Origin: Arthrobacter zhaoxinii
GTDB taxonomy: Bacteria > Actinomycetota > Actinomycetes > Actinomycetales > Micrococcaceae
DNA length: 64,000 nt
Direction: 5' to 3'
NCBI RefSeq assembly: GCF_024385505.1
Contig: NZ_JANFLT010000006.1
Span: 496,001-560,000 of the forward strand
In this document: in pieces, positions 35,155 through 44,160 of the stretch
Numbering within the stretch: the first letter of the stretch is position 1
Layout: every line of letters begins with the position of its first letter
Notes under the pieces: generated by a model
Database searches by the model: none
What the model was told of the DNA's origin: nothing
The model's input: the letters and a program-made list of their open reading frames with translations, nothing else
Made by a program: the position numbers and the translations under genes

Positions 35155-36696
35155 TCATTCCACTCTGATGAAGACGGTGATCCGGTTGGTTGTACCCGTC
35201 CAGTTCTGTTCCTGGGCAAAGCCGGAGGATGCCAGCCACTGCTCCTCCTGCAGCAACAGAGCGGCCGGGTAATCCACGCGGCGCACGGCCACGAGCCGGT
35301 CTATGCCTTTCAGGCGGACTGCAGCGTCCTGAAGTCGCAGCGAACGTCCGTCCAAGGAACCGTCATCTTCCCCTGGACGTATGAGCGTAAGGTCGACCAG
35401 TCCGCGAAACGGTGCGGGATAGGCAGTCCGGATCCGGCGCTGGGTCTGCCCCGCGTAGGTACCGTCCGGCGGCCGCCTGGGTCCGAAATACACGGCGTCG
35501 CCCGGATCTGAATGCTCCTCCACATACGCCGCCACCCGGGACCAGTCGGATGCACTCTTCGCGGACTCGGTCCGCTGGGAAGCATAAACCGGCAGGATGA
35601 GCATACCCAGCACCGCCCACGCAGCGATGCGCCTGCCCGGGGTGCTTATGCGGACCAGGCCCGCTCCCATCAGCAGAGCCAGCCCGGGTACCGCGATGGC
35701 CAGGTAACGGGGGTTGTAAATAGGTGAGACAACCAGGGAATAGGCGACCAGCACGACGGTCGGCAGCAGCACGAGCGGGGCGGCGGCCGCCAGGACGGTT
35801 TGCCCCGCGCTGCGCGCGGCCTTCAGGGCAAGCAGCCATGCCGGGAGCGCAAGGAGCAAAGCCGCAGGTTGCCACCAGCCGTCCCCTGATCCGGGAACGG
35901 ACGCATTGGTAGGGGTTTCCCCCAGGAACCACTGATCCACAAGCACGTTCCGTGCCAGGTGGAGGGCCGAGAGGTCCGGAGTTCCCAACTGGCCGCTTTG
36001 GGCTGCGGAGGCCAGCAGTACCGGAGCCGCCAGGAGCCCCCCGCCGACGGCCGCCGCGAGCCAGCGTCCAAGGAACGGCCGTGCGCGGGGGATGAGGAGC
36101 AAGGTTAGGCCGTGCCCTGCCACGGCCAGCAGTACGTATATATTTACCGCGATTCCGAAGGCGGCAAGCAGCCCGTAGCCGGCGAAAGACATCCAGCGTC
36201 CACGGATCACGCCGGCCGCCAACAGGCATGCCAGCCCTACGCCCGCGGCCGTCCCGAGGGCGAAGGAACGGCCCTCCATTCCCATCCATGTGGTCCTGGG
36301 CAGGATGGCGAATATGACGGCGGCAGCAGCGGCTGTGCGTGGGCCGTCCAGCCTGCGTGCCACCACGTAGACTCCTGCAGCGGCGGCACCGACAGCCAGG
36401 GCACTGGGAAGGCGGAGTGCGAAGGCCGAGTACCCGAACACCGAGCCCCACAGGTGCATTAGCGCGTAGTAGGCACCGTGCACCGCGTCTACGTCTGTGA
36501 GCATTTTCAACAGCGAGGACCAACTGCGGGAGGCCGCGGAAATGGAGACCGCCTCATCAGTCCAAAGGGAGGCGTGCCAGGACCCCAGGACTGACACGGC
36601 AAACGCCCCGGCAGCAATGACCGCCGGGGTGAACAGCCACCCGGTCCCCGGGACCGGACGGGGAAAGGCCGCCGCCTCGGGCCTCGTTTCCGACAT
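35155..36696 (-). CDS. GT-C-like membrane glycosyltransferase (ArnT/PMT-like)
   Basis: 513 aa integral membrane protein with 11-12 hydrophobic segments. The first loop carries SLWTDEAVSISAAS, whose Asp-Glu is the catalytic acidic pair expected in GT39/GT83-type enzymes using polyprenyl-phosphate sugars, and ALRLPSALAVGAAAAGVYVVARR follows as in that superfamily. The soluble C-terminal 150 residues face the outside. It would decorate the glycan or proteins after export. It is divergent from the GT4 gene at 36937. The sugar is not readable. Confidence 0.8.
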   Translation of the reverse strand: MSETRPEAAAFPRPVPGTGWLFTPAVIAAGAFAVSVLGSWHASLWTDEAVSISAASRSWSSLLKMLTDVDAVHGAYYALMHLWGSVFGYSAFALRLPSALAVGAAAAGVYVVARRLDGPRTAAAAAVIFAILPRTTWMGMEGRSFALGTAAGVGLACLLAAGVIRGRWMSFAGYGLLAAFGIAVNIYVLLAVAGHGLTLLLIPRARPFLGRWLAAAVGGGLLAAPVLLASAAQSGQLGTPDLSALHLARNVLVDQWFLGETPTNASVPGSGDGWWQPAALLLALPAWLLALKAARSAGQTVLAAAAPLVLLPTVVLVAYSLVVSPIYNPRYLAIAVPGLALLMGAGLVRISTPGRRIAAWAVLGMLILPVYASQRTESAKSASDWSRVAAYVEEHSDPGDAVYFGPRRPPDGTYAGQTQRRIRTAYPAPFRGLVDLTLIRPGEDDGSLDGRSLRLQDAAVRLKGIDRLVAVRRVDYPAALLLQEEQWLASSGFAQEQNWTGTTNRITVFIRVE

Positions 36697-36936
36697 CAGT
36701 GCACCTCGGGCGGTAGGGGAAGGATCGTGCCTAGGAGGCCGTCAATCCGGCCACGCCCGACAGTAGCCGGTGGCGGAAGCTTTGGGCACCGAACCAAGCA
36801 GTGGCGAGTATCAGGCTCCGGGCGGGGGCGTAGGTAATCGGATGAGTGTTCGTCCTGCCGGTTTGTCTCCTAGCCTGAGTCCATGAATCCGGGTCCCGCC
36901 GGAGGTACGCGACCACGAAGGGGATCGAAGAGGACC

Positions 36937-38094
36937 ATGGAGCTTCAACGACCACCCCGTCCGCGCCGACACCGTCGGCCGCGCACAGGGATTCTTTGCG
37001 TCCACTCATCCAATGAAATGTACGGGGCGGACCGTGTGCTGCTGCAGGTGGTGCAGGCGCTGCCCCCGGACCGCCGGGACGACGTTGTGGTGTGGCTGCC
37101 GGATGGCCGCACTGCGCCCGAAACCGCACGTTTGGACCGTGAATTGAAGCGGGCCGGTTATGCCGCCCGGTCACTGCCGCTGCCGGTGCTGCGACGGAGC
37201 CTGATGTCGGTCCGGGGGTTCGTCATTCTTTTAGGGCAAGCAGCTGCCGTCCTTCCGGCCCTGGCACGCCTGCGCCCACAGGTCCTTCACTGCTCCACCA
37301 GTGCCGCCCTTCTGCTGGCTCCGGCTGCCAGAATGCTGGGCGTTCCGCGCGTGGTGCTGCATATCCAGGAAATCTGGTCCGGTCCGGAGGCACTGGTACT
37401 GCGGTTCCTCGCCGGGTTCGCCACGGACTGGATAGCGATCTCCAGGGCTTCGGCCGCATCCATGCGGGCCGGGATGCGGCACCGGGTGCGGGTGATTCCC
37501 AATGGCGTCGAGGACCGGCCCATGGGAGAGCCGCCTCCGGGGCGGGAGAGGGAGGGGCCGCTGCGCTTCGTTATGGCCGGCCGCTGGAACGCCTGGAAGG
37601 GCCACCGAACCCTGCTGGAGGCCTGGGACGGGGCAGAGCCGCCGGGCACGCTCAGCATCCTTGGCGGTCCGCCGTCTTCGGGGAACGCCGCGGACGTTGC
37701 GGGAATGGTTGCCGGACTGCGCTGGCCCGGGTCCGTCACCATTGTGGGGGAGGTTCCTGACATCACCCCCTATATTGATGCCGCTGACGTGATGGTAGTG
37801 CCCTCCGCGAGCCCGGAGCCGTTTGGACTTGTCGCCATCGAAGCGTTTGCCCGGTCCCGTCCCGTTGTGGGCAGCAACGCCGGCGGCTTGGCCGACGTCG
37901 TCACCCACGGTGTCACTGGCTGGTTATTCCGACCAGGGGATGCAGCGGAGCTGTCGGCCGTCCTGCGGGGATTGGACCGGACCAGGACGGAAGCCGTAGG
38001 CCGGCTGGCACGCCACGCCTACGAAGAGCAGTACACCGCTGCGATATTCCAGGAGAACCTGCGCACCTGGTGGAAAGGGGTGCTCGAGGCCTAG
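36937..38094 (+). CDS. GT4-type glycosyltransferase
   Basis: 385 aa retaining GT-B enzyme: ILCVHSSNEMYGADRVLLQVV at the N-terminus, VIPNGVEDRP, FVMAGRWNAWKGHRTLLEAW, and the donor site PSASPEPFGLVAIEAFARSRPVVGSNAGGLADVV with E-x7-E. I use ATG 36937, with GAGG close upstream; an in-frame ATG at 36883 adds 18 basic residues. The stop overlaps the convergent ugd copy 1 by 4 bp. Sugar unknown. Confidence 0.87.
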   Translation: MELQRPPRPRRHRRPRTGILCVHSSNEMYGADRVLLQVVQALPPDRRDDVVVWLPDGRTAPETARLDRELKRAGYAARSLPLPVLRRSLMSVRGFVILLGQAAAVLPALARLRPQVLHCSTSAALLLAPAARMLGVPRVVLHIQEIWSGPEALVLRFLAGFATDWIAISRASAASMRAGMRHRVRVIPNGVEDRPMGEPPPGREREGPLRFVMAGRWNAWKGHRTLLEAWDGAEPPGTLSILGGPPSSGNAADVAGMVAGLRWPGSVTIVGEVPDITPYIDAADVMVVPSASPEPFGLVAIEAFARSRPVVGSNAGGLADVVTHGVTGWLFRPGDAAELSAVLRGLDRTRTEAVGRLARHAYEEQYTAAIFQENLRTWWKGVLEA

Positions 38095-39416
38095 GGTCGT
38101 CCCATTGCCTTGTAGTTCCAGCCCGCGGCCCGCCACTGGACCGCGTCCAGGGCATTGCGTCCGTCGATAATGTTTTTTTCCGTGACGAGGGCAGAGGTTG
38201 CGGCGGGATCCAGGCCCAGGTACTGCTTCCACTCGGTGAGCAACACCAGGGCATGGGCATTTTCAATAGCATTCTCCGCGACGGGCTCGTAGTTCAGCTC
38301 GGGGAAGCGGGCCTTGGCGTTCTGCAGGGCTTCGGGATCCGTGACGGTGACGGTGGCTCCCTGCAGCTGCATCTGGGCGGCGGCGCTTAGGGCGGGAGAA
38401 TCACGGACGTCGTCGCTTTCGGGCTTGAAGGCGGCGCCCAGGATGGTGATTCGCTTACCGAGCAGCGATCCGCCGCAGATGTCCCTGGCCATGTCCACCA
38501 CCTTCGAGCGGCGGCGCATGTTGATGGCGTCCACTTCCCGAAGGAAGGTCAGGGCTTGGTCTGCCCCGAGCTCGCCTGCCCGGGCCATGAAGGCGCGGAT
38601 GTCCTTCGGCAGGCATCCGCCCCCGAAGCCCACTCCCGCGTTGAGGAATTTGCGGCCAATCCGCTCGTCCATGCCGATCGCGTCGGCGAGGGCGGTGACG
38701 TCCGCTCCGGAGGCCTCGCACACCTCGGCCATGGCATTGATAAAGCTGATCTTGGTGGCCAGGAACGAGTTGGCAGCGGTCTTGACCAGCTCCGCGGTGG
38801 CATAGTCCACCAGCATGCGGGGCGTGCCGGTGGACAGGGGGACGGCATACACCTGGTCCAGTGCTGCGGCGGCGGACTCTCCGGCGGCACCGGCAGGAAT
38901 GCCGTAGACGAACCTGTCTGGTGCGAGCGTGTCCTGCACGGCGTGGCCTTCGCGCAGGAACTCGGGGTTCCAAGCCAGCACCGCGCCCGGGGCAGCCTCG
39001 GCCAGCTGGTCGGCCAGGCGTGCGGCGGTGCCCACCGGGACGGTGGACTTGCCCACCACGATGTTGCCCGGCTTGAGGTACGGTGCCAGGCCGGCGACGG
39101 CGGCGTCCACGAACCGCAGGTCAGCGGCGTATTCGCCCTTCCGCTGAGGGGTGCCCACGCAGACAAAGTGCACGTCTGCTCCGGCGGCGTCGGCCAGATC
39201 GGTGCTGAAATTCAGGCGACCGGTGGCCTGAGACCCGGCAAGCAACTCCGGCAGTCCCGGTTCGAAGAACGGTGCCCGCCCCGCAGCAAGTTCGTCAACC
39301 TTGGCCTGGTCAACGTCAATGCCTACAACGTCGTGGCCCAGTTTCGCCATGGAGGCGGCGTGGACTGCTCCCAAGTAACCGCAGCCGATAACCGAGAGAT
39401 GCACTTTTTGCCCCAT
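38091..39416 (-). CDS. ugd: UDP-glucose 6-dehydrogenase, copy 1
   Basis: 441 aa NAD-dependent enzyme that oxidises UDP-glucose to UDP-glucuronate, a precursor of acidic exopolysaccharides. N-terminal Rossmann motif GCGYLGAVHA (11-20), VGTPQRKG, NPEFLREGHAVQD, and the catalytic Cys268 in GFGGGCLPKDIR; the C-terminal domain has GAAFKPESDDVRDSPAL. GDP-mannose dehydrogenases share these motifs, so the sugar is probable, not certain. Divergent from gmd. A nearly identical gene is at 41648-42961. Confidence 0.93.
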   Translation of the reverse strand: MGQKVHLSVIGCGYLGAVHAASMAKLGHDVVGIDVDQAKVDELAAGRAPFFEPGLPELLAGSQATGRLNFSTDLADAAGADVHFVCVGTPQRKGEYAADLRFVDAAVAGLAPYLKPGNIVVGKSTVPVGTAARLADQLAEAAPGAVLAWNPEFLREGHAVQDTLAPDRFVYGIPAGAAGESAAAALDQVYAVPLSTGTPRMLVDYATAELVKTAANSFLATKISFINAMAEVCEASGADVTALADAIGMDERIGRKFLNAGVGFGGGCLPKDIRAFMARAGELGADQALTFLREVDAINMRRRSKVVDMARDICGGSLLGKRITILGAAFKPESDDVRDSPALSAAAQMQLQGATVTVTDPEALQNAKARFPELNYEPVAENAIENAHALVLLTEWKQYLGLDPAATSALVTEKNIIDGRNALDAVQWRAAGWNYKAMGRP

Positions 39417-39599
39417 AAGGTTCGATGGCGGAGGACGGCTACCAGCCTATCCCTTACAACTACAACGGTTCCCGCGCAGAACTCCGTGCAGCCGTAGGTA
39501 ATGGGGCGGACGGGGTACGTATCCACTACTCTTCCGCAACGGTCTCAGCCGGGATTGGCTTCATATCCACGACGGCGTCAATTACTGGGGGGAATGATT

Positions 39600-40628
39600 T
39601 TGCCTAAGCGCGCACTAATTACAGGTATCACCGGGCAGGACGGCTCTTACCTTGCAGAGCTTCTGCTGCGGAAGGGGTACGAGGTCCACGGTCTCATCCG
39701 CCGCGCCTCCACCTTCAACACCTCCCGCGTGGACCACCTGTACGTGGATTCACATGATCCAGAGGCGAAGCTCTTTCTGCATTACGGGGACCTCAGCGAC
39801 GGCTCGCGCCTGGTGACCATGCTGGCCGGCCTGAAGCCGGACGAGGTCTACAACCTTGCCGCGCAGTCCCATGTCCGTGTCTCCTTCGACGAGCCCGAGC
39901 ACACGGCGGACACCACCGGGATGGGGACGGTCCGGCTCCTGGAAGCCGTGCGGCTGGCGGGAATCGACACCCGGTTCTATCAGGCGTCCTCGTCCGAGAT
40001 GTTCGGCGCCACGCCGCCCCCGCAGAACGAGGACACCCCGTTCTATCCCCGATCGCCCTATGGGGTCGCGAAGGTCTACAGCTACTGGATCACGAAGAAC
40101 TACCGCGAGGCCTACGGCATGTACGCGGTAAACGGGATTCTGTTCAACCACGAATCCCCCCGGCGCGGAGAAACATTCGTCACCCGAAAAATCACGCGGG
40201 CAATCGCCGCTATAAAGGCCGGGCAGCAGGAGCACCTCTACATGGGCAACCTGGACGCAATCCGGGACTGGGGATATGCCGCTGAATATGTGGAGGGCAT
40301 GTGGCGCATGCTGCAGGCCGACGAGCCCGACGATTTTGTCCTGGCCACCGGCGGGAACTACTCCGTGCGGGATTTCCTGACTATTGCCTTTGAACACGCC
40401 GGCCTCAACTGGGAGGACCACGTGAAGTTCGACGAACGCTACCTCCGTCCCACGGAAGTGGACGCACTCGTGGGTGATCCCTCTAAAGCGGGGGCAAAGC
40501 TCGGCTGGAAAGCCACGGTGCATACTCCCGATCTGGCCCGGATCATGGTGGACGCGGACATCGAGATGCTCAAGCACCCGGGCCGCAACTGGATCGACAC
40601 CGTGAACCTCGACTGCTGGAACGACTGA
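39600..40628 (+). CDS. gmd: GDP-mannose 4,6-dehydratase
   Basis: 342 aa short-chain dehydrogenase that turns GDP-mannose into GDP-4-keto-6-deoxymannose, first step of GDP-L-fucose synthesis. Motifs: [10 protein letters not shown] (NADP binding), [13 protein letters not shown], the SSSEMFG loop and catalytic Y-x3-K in [12 protein letters not shown], plus [12 protein letters not shown] chose TTG 39600 because a G6 site lies 7 bases upstream and the protein then begins [12 protein letters not shown] 39594 would leave only one base of spacing. fcl follows after one base. A fragment of this gene lies at 17355-17432. Confidence 0.95.
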   Translation: MPKRALITGITGQDGSYLAELLLRKGYEVHGLIRRASTFNTSRVDHLYVDSHDPEAKLFLHYGDLSDGSRLVTMLAGLKPDEVYNLAAQSHVRVSFDEPEHTADTTGMGTVRLLEAVRLAGIDTRFYQASSSEMFGATPPPQNEDTPFYPRSPYGVAKVYSYWITKNYREAYGMYAVNGILFNHESPRRGETFVTRKITRAIAAIKAGQQEHLYMGNLDAIRDWGYAAEYVEGMWRMLQADEPDDFVLATGGNYSVRDFLTIAFEHAGLNWEDHVKFDERYLRPTEVDALVGDPSKAGAKLGWKATVHTPDLARIMVDADIEMLKHPGRNWIDTVNLDCWND

Positions 40629-40629
40629 C

Positions 40630-41619
40630 GTGGCGGCGAGCCTTACCGCAGACAGTGCGGGCTTCGAACCGGGCGTCCTGGACCGCGCCGCACCCTTCTA
40701 TGTTGCCGGACACCGCGGCCTCGTCGGCTCGGCGATATGGCGGAAACTCGAATCCGCCGGCTTCACGGATCTTAGAGGCCGGACCTCCAGCGAGCTGGAC
40801 CTCAAGGACCGTGCGGCCGTCTTCGAATACTTTGCGGAGACCACCCCCCGCTACGTGGTCCTGGCGGCAGCGAAGGTGGGTGGAATCCTCGCCAACAATA
40901 CGTATCCGGTGGACTTCCTGACCGAGAACCTGCAGATCCAAGTCAATGTGCTGGACGCGGCCCGCGAACAGGGAGTGGAACGACTCCTGTTCCTCGGCTC
41001 ATCCTGCATCTACCCCAGACTTGCACAGCAGCCCATTTCCGAGGATTCGCTTCTCACCGGGCACCTCGAGCCGACCAACGATGCCTATGCGATTGCCAAG
41101 ATTGCCGGCATCATGCACATCCAGGCGGTCCGCCGGCAGTACGGGCTGCCCTGGATTTCGGCAATGCCTACCAACCTTTACGGCCCGGGGGACAATTTTT
41201 CGTCGGAAGGATCCCACGTCCTTCCGGCGCTCATCCGCCGTTATGACGAGGCCGCACGGCAGGGTTTAGGCACTGTGACCAACTGGGGAACAGGGGCGCC
41301 CCGGCGGGAATTCCTGCATGTGGACGATATGGCAGCTGCCTGCCTTCACCTGCTGGAGCACTATGACGGACCGCAGCAGGTGAACGTAGGAACGGGGTCC
41401 GACGTCACGATCAAGGAACTCGCCGGACTAGTCGCCGAGGCCGTGGGCTATAACGGAGCCATGGAGTGGGATAGCTCGAAACCCGACGGCACCCCGCAAA
41501 AGCTGCTGGATGTCTCCAAATTGACCGAGGCCGGCTGGACGGCACAGATCTCCTTGAAGGACGGCATTCGGGACACGGTGTCCTGGTATCGGAACAATCT
41601 GGCCGCGCTGCGCGGTTAG
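40630..41619 (+). CDS. fcl: GDP-L-fucose synthase (epimerase/reductase)
   Basis: 329 aa. It converts the gmd product to GDP-L-fucose with NADPH. Motifs: YVAGHRGLVGSAI near residue 24-36, AAAKVGGI, LGSSCIYPRLA, catalytic Y-x3-K in NDAYAIAKIAG, and PTNLYGPGDNF. A 20-residue N-terminal extension precedes the Rossmann motif, so a start further in is possible, but GTG 40630 directly after the gmd stop fits translational coupling. Its end is 28 bp from the convergent ugd copy 2. The fucose would feed the glycosyltransferases of the island. Confidence 0.94.
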   Translation: MAASLTADSAGFEPGVLDRAAPFYVAGHRGLVGSAIWRKLESAGFTDLRGRTSSELDLKDRAAVFEYFAETTPRYVVLAAAKVGGILANNTYPVDFLTENLQIQVNVLDAAREQGVERLLFLGSSCIYPRLAQQPISEDSLLTGHLEPTNDAYAIAKIAGIMHIQAVRRQYGLPWISAMPTNLYGPGDNFSSEGSHVLPALIRRYDEAARQGLGTVTNWGTGAPRREFLHVDDMAAACLHLLEHYDGPQQVNVGTGSDVTIKELAGLVAEAVGYNGAMEWDSSKPDGTPQKLLDVSKLTEAGWTAQISLKDGIRDTVSWYRNNLAALRG

Positions 41620-41647
41620 ATCCGGTACGCGCTTCCTGCCACTGCGG

Positions 41648-42961
41648 CTACGGCCGGCCCATGCTCCGGTAGTTCCACCCGCCTGCCCGCCAGGCCGCGG
41701 GATCCAGCACGTTGCGGCCGTCAATGATGTTCCGGTCCGCAACGAGGGCGCCGGAGGCCTCCGGGTCGAGGGACCGGTATTCCTTCCACTCGGTCAGGAG
41801 CACCACGGCATGGGCGTTCAGCAGCGCGTTTTCGGTGACCGGTTCGTACGTCAGCTCGGGGAAGCGGCCCTTGGCGTTCTGCAGGGCCTCGGGGTCCGTC
41901 ACGGTGACGGTGGCGCCCTGCAGCTGCATCTGCGCTGCGGCGCTGAGCGCGGGGGAGTCCCGGACGTCGTCGCTCTCCGGCTTGAAGGCCGCGCCCAGGA
42001 TGGTGACGCGCTTGCCCAGCAGGGAACCGCCGCAGATTTCGCGGGTCATTTCCACCACCTTGGAGCGGCGGCGCATGTTGATGGCGTCCACCTCGCGGAG
42101 GAAGGTCAGCGCCTGGTCTGCTCCCAGTTCCCCGGCGCGGGCCATGAAGGCACGGATGTCTTTGGGCAGGCAGCCGCCGCCGAAGCCGACGCCGGCGTTG
42201 AGGAAGCTGCGTCCGATGCGCTCGTCCATGCCGATGGCGTCCGCGAGGGCAGTGACGTCTGCTCCGGAGGCCTCGCAGACCTCCGCCATGGCGTTGATGA
42301 AGCTGATCTTGGTGGCGAGGAAGGAGTTCGCGGCAGTCTTGACCAGTTCCGCCGTGGCGTAGTCCACCACCATGCGCGGGGTTCCGGTGGAGAGGGGAGT
42401 GGCGTAAACATCGTCCAGGGCGGCGACGGCGGCGGTGCCGGCAGCGCCGTCCGGGACACCGTAGACAAAGCGGTCCGGGGAAAGGGTGTCCTGCACGGCG
42501 TGGCCTTCGCGCAGGAACTCAGGGTTCCAGGCCAGGACGGCGCCCGGGGCGTCCTCGTCCAGCTGATCGGCCAGGCGTGCGGCTGTGCCCACCGGGACGG
42601 TGGATTTGCCCGCCACTACGTTGCCCGGCTTCAGATGCGGTGCCAGTCCGGCGACGGCGGCGTCCACGTAGCGCAGGTCCGCGGCGTATTCACCCTTCCG
42701 CTGAGGTGTGCCCACGCAGACAAAGTGGACGTCGGCGCCGGCAACGCGAGCCATATCCGTGCTGAACTCCAGGCGTCCACTGTCGAGCGCTTCGGCAAGC
42801 AGTTCGGGCAGGCGCGGTTCAAAGAATGGAGCCCGCCCGGCGGCGAGGTCCTCGATCCTGGCGGTGTCGACGTCGATCCCCACAACCTCATGTCCCAGCT
42901 TGGCCATGGAAACCGCGTGAACGGCGCCCAGGTAGCCGCAGCCAATAACGGAGAGACGCAC
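41648..42961 (-). CDS. ugd: UDP-glucose 6-dehydrogenase, copy 2
   Basis: 437 aa. Almost every block is the same as in copy 1 (GCGYLGAVHAVSMAKLGHE, GVGFGGGCLPKDIR with the catalytic Cys, GAAFKPESDDVRDSPAL). Differences are scattered conservative changes plus a few near residues 180-195 and the C-terminus (DPAAWRAGGWNYRSMGRP). The upstream 45 bp also match copy 1. Both copies look functional, so this is a retained duplication rather than a decaying copy; they may supply UDP-glucuronate for different glycans or at different times. Confidence 0.93.
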   Translation of the reverse strand: MRLSVIGCGYLGAVHAVSMAKLGHEVVGIDVDTARIEDLAAGRAPFFEPRLPELLAEALDSGRLEFSTDMARVAGADVHFVCVGTPQRKGEYAADLRYVDAAVAGLAPHLKPGNVVAGKSTVPVGTAARLADQLDEDAPGAVLAWNPEFLREGHAVQDTLSPDRFVYGVPDGAAGTAAVAALDDVYATPLSTGTPRMVVDYATAELVKTAANSFLATKISFINAMAEVCEASGADVTALADAIGMDERIGRSFLNAGVGFGGGCLPKDIRAFMARAGELGADQALTFLREVDAINMRRRSKVVEMTREICGGSLLGKRVTILGAAFKPESDDVRDSPALSAAAQMQLQGATVTVTDPEALQNAKGRFPELTYEPVTENALLNAHAVVLLTEWKEYRSLDPEASGALVADRNIIDGRNVLDPAAWRAGGWNYRSMGRP

Positions 42962-43116
42962 TTTTTACCCCAAAGGTTCGATGGCGGAAGACGGCTACCA
43001 GCCTATCCTTTGCACGGGCGTGGCAAGGAATGATGTTGAGTCCTAGGTACCGTCCCGTTCGGGACAGGTATCGATTACTCTTCCCCTAAGGTCGAGTACT
43101 TCTTAGGTTCGGAGCC

Positions 43117-43254
43117 ATGAGTACAGTCGAACCGAGAAGAGAATGGCGCCGTAAACGTCCGCGCCTAACTCCAGGGGAATGGGCCAGATATGCAGGGGTC
43201 GTAGTTCTGGCAGTGGTTACGGCGGCGGTGGTGATCTCCGCATTGGCTAGGTAG
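43117..43254 (+). CDS. Small single-pass membrane protein, 45 aa
   Basis: A short gene with ATG 43117 and TAG 43252. It is very basic at the N-terminus (RREWRRKRPR) and has the segment LTPGEWARYAGV followed by one hydrophobic helix of about 16 residues (VVVLAVVTAAVVISALA). A GGAG lies just before the ATG, though close to it. It is followed by a strong terminator. Family unknown; I infer a real gene from the codon pattern, topology and terminator. It occupies the position relative to ugd copy 2 that gmd occupies relative to copy 1. Confidence 0.6.
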   Translation: MSTVEPRREWRRKRPRLTPGEWARYAGVVVLAVVTAAVVISALAR

Positions 43255-43282
43255 CCATTCCATCAATGAGTGGAGAAATACA

Positions 43283-43320
43283 GAGGGAGGGCGGAAACCT
43301 GTTGGTTTCCGCCCTCCCTC
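43283..43320. terminator. Bidirectional rho-independent terminator
   Basis: Perfect 16-bp inverted repeat (43283-43298 and 43305-43320) with a 6-nt loop between the 45-aa gene (+) and the convergent LPXTG gene (-). The stem is GC-rich with A/T pairs near the loop; trailing T residues are few. Confidence 0.85.
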
Positions 43321-43365
43321 CTTGCTGACTAGACCGGTCGCTGTGTGCGACCGCTAATCAGGTGG

Positions 43366-43926
43366 TTAGGCATTTTTGCGGCGTGCGACGGCCACGGAGG
43401 CAACGCCGGCGCCCAGGGCCAGGACGCCTGCGGCACCCCAGAGCATCATCGCAGAATCAGCGCCGGTGTCGGGGAGACCACCGTCAGCCGAAGCGTTGGC
43501 GCCAGTTCCGGCACCCGCGCCCTCGGCTTCAACAACAACGGTGCTGGTCACTACCTTGCCCGATTCCGCGCCGGTGGCAGTCAGGGTATAGGTTCCGGGC
43601 TCGCCCAGCGTTACCTCAACGGCGAAGTTGCCTGCTGCGTCGGCAGCGGTGTTGTAGCTGCCGATCTGCTGGGCCAGGATAATCGGGCTGCTCACGCCGG
43701 TTCCGCCGACAACCACAGGGTCATTGGCGTAGGTGACTGTGACGAGGATCTGCTCTCCGGGGATGAAGCCGGCGCCGCTGAAGACTACAGCCGAACCGGG
43801 GGTTACGACGCTATCGCTGACCGTGCCGGCTGCCGGAGCAGGGTAGCTCTCAAGGGCGCTGGCAGCTCCGGCGCCAGCAAGGGCCATAACTCCGGTAAGG
43901 ACTAGTGCGGATACGGTTTTTTTCAT
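43366..43926 (-). CDS. LPXTG-anchored surface protein
   Basis: 186 aa. It has a signal peptide (about 1-24, ending ASA), one or two small Ig-like beta domains (AVVFSGAGFIPGEQILVTV, FAVEVTLGEPGTYTLTATG), a Gly/Ala linker, and a complete sortase signal: LPDTGA, a hydrophobic stretch and the RRKNA tail. It should be covalently joined to peptidoglycan. Start ATG with GGGGAG upstream. The promoter region carries a 14-bp motif shared with the polymerase gene at 49450. Function beyond the surface location is unknown. Confidence 0.88.
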   Translation of the reverse strand: MKKTVSALVLTGVMALAGAGAASALESYPAPAAGTVSDSVVTPGSAVVFSGAGFIPGEQILVTVTYANDPVVVGGTGVSSPIILAQQIGSYNTAADAAGNFAVEVTLGEPGTYTLTATGAESGKVVTSTVVVEAEGAGAGTGANASADGGLPDTGADSAMMLWGAAGVLALGAGVASVAVARRKNA

Positions 43927-43971
43927 GTGAGACTCCCCGGTGCAATTGATAAAGACTGTGTGTTTATAGAC

Positions 43972-43985
43972 GGTCGGCTCCCACC
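43972..43985 (-). promoter_or_regulatory. 14-bp motif GGTGGGAGCCGACC upstream of a -10-like TATAAA
   Basis: On the minus strand the 14-mer is followed three bases later by TATAAA, about 40 bases before the LPXTG start codon. The identical 14-mer occurs at 49375-49388 before the polymerase gene. It could be an operator or part of an unusual promoter. Confidence 0.5.
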
Positions 43986-44113
43986 AAGAACCCGTGAAAC
44001 CAAGCCTGAAAATATTTCGATCTCATGATCTGTCCCCGGCGCTCTTTCGAGCGTACTGGGGATGTTACCCCGCATATTTGTGCGAAGCGGGACATGATCA
44101 CGGTAACAGGTGC

Positions 44114-44147
44114 TGCCCATACTTCCAAGCTGTATGTGGTATGGGCA
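44114..44147. terminator. Hairpin after the DUF4012 gene
   Basis: Perfect 9-bp inverted repeat TGCCCATAC/GTATGGGCA with a 16-nt loop, about 15 bp after the stop of the minus-strand DUF4012 gene and before the leader of the LPXTG gene. No clear T-tract, so a weak terminator or mRNA end is inferred. The following leader (44034-44061) can form a second stem CCCC/GGGG around GCTC/GAGC. Confidence 0.5.
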
Positions 44148-44160
44148 AGGTATTTATCTT

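Noticed and set aside
44034-44061. Riboswitch in the leader of the LPXTG gene
   Set aside because: The leader can form nested stems, but I could not match the conserved cores of c-di-AMP, c-di-GMP or cobalamin riboswitches.
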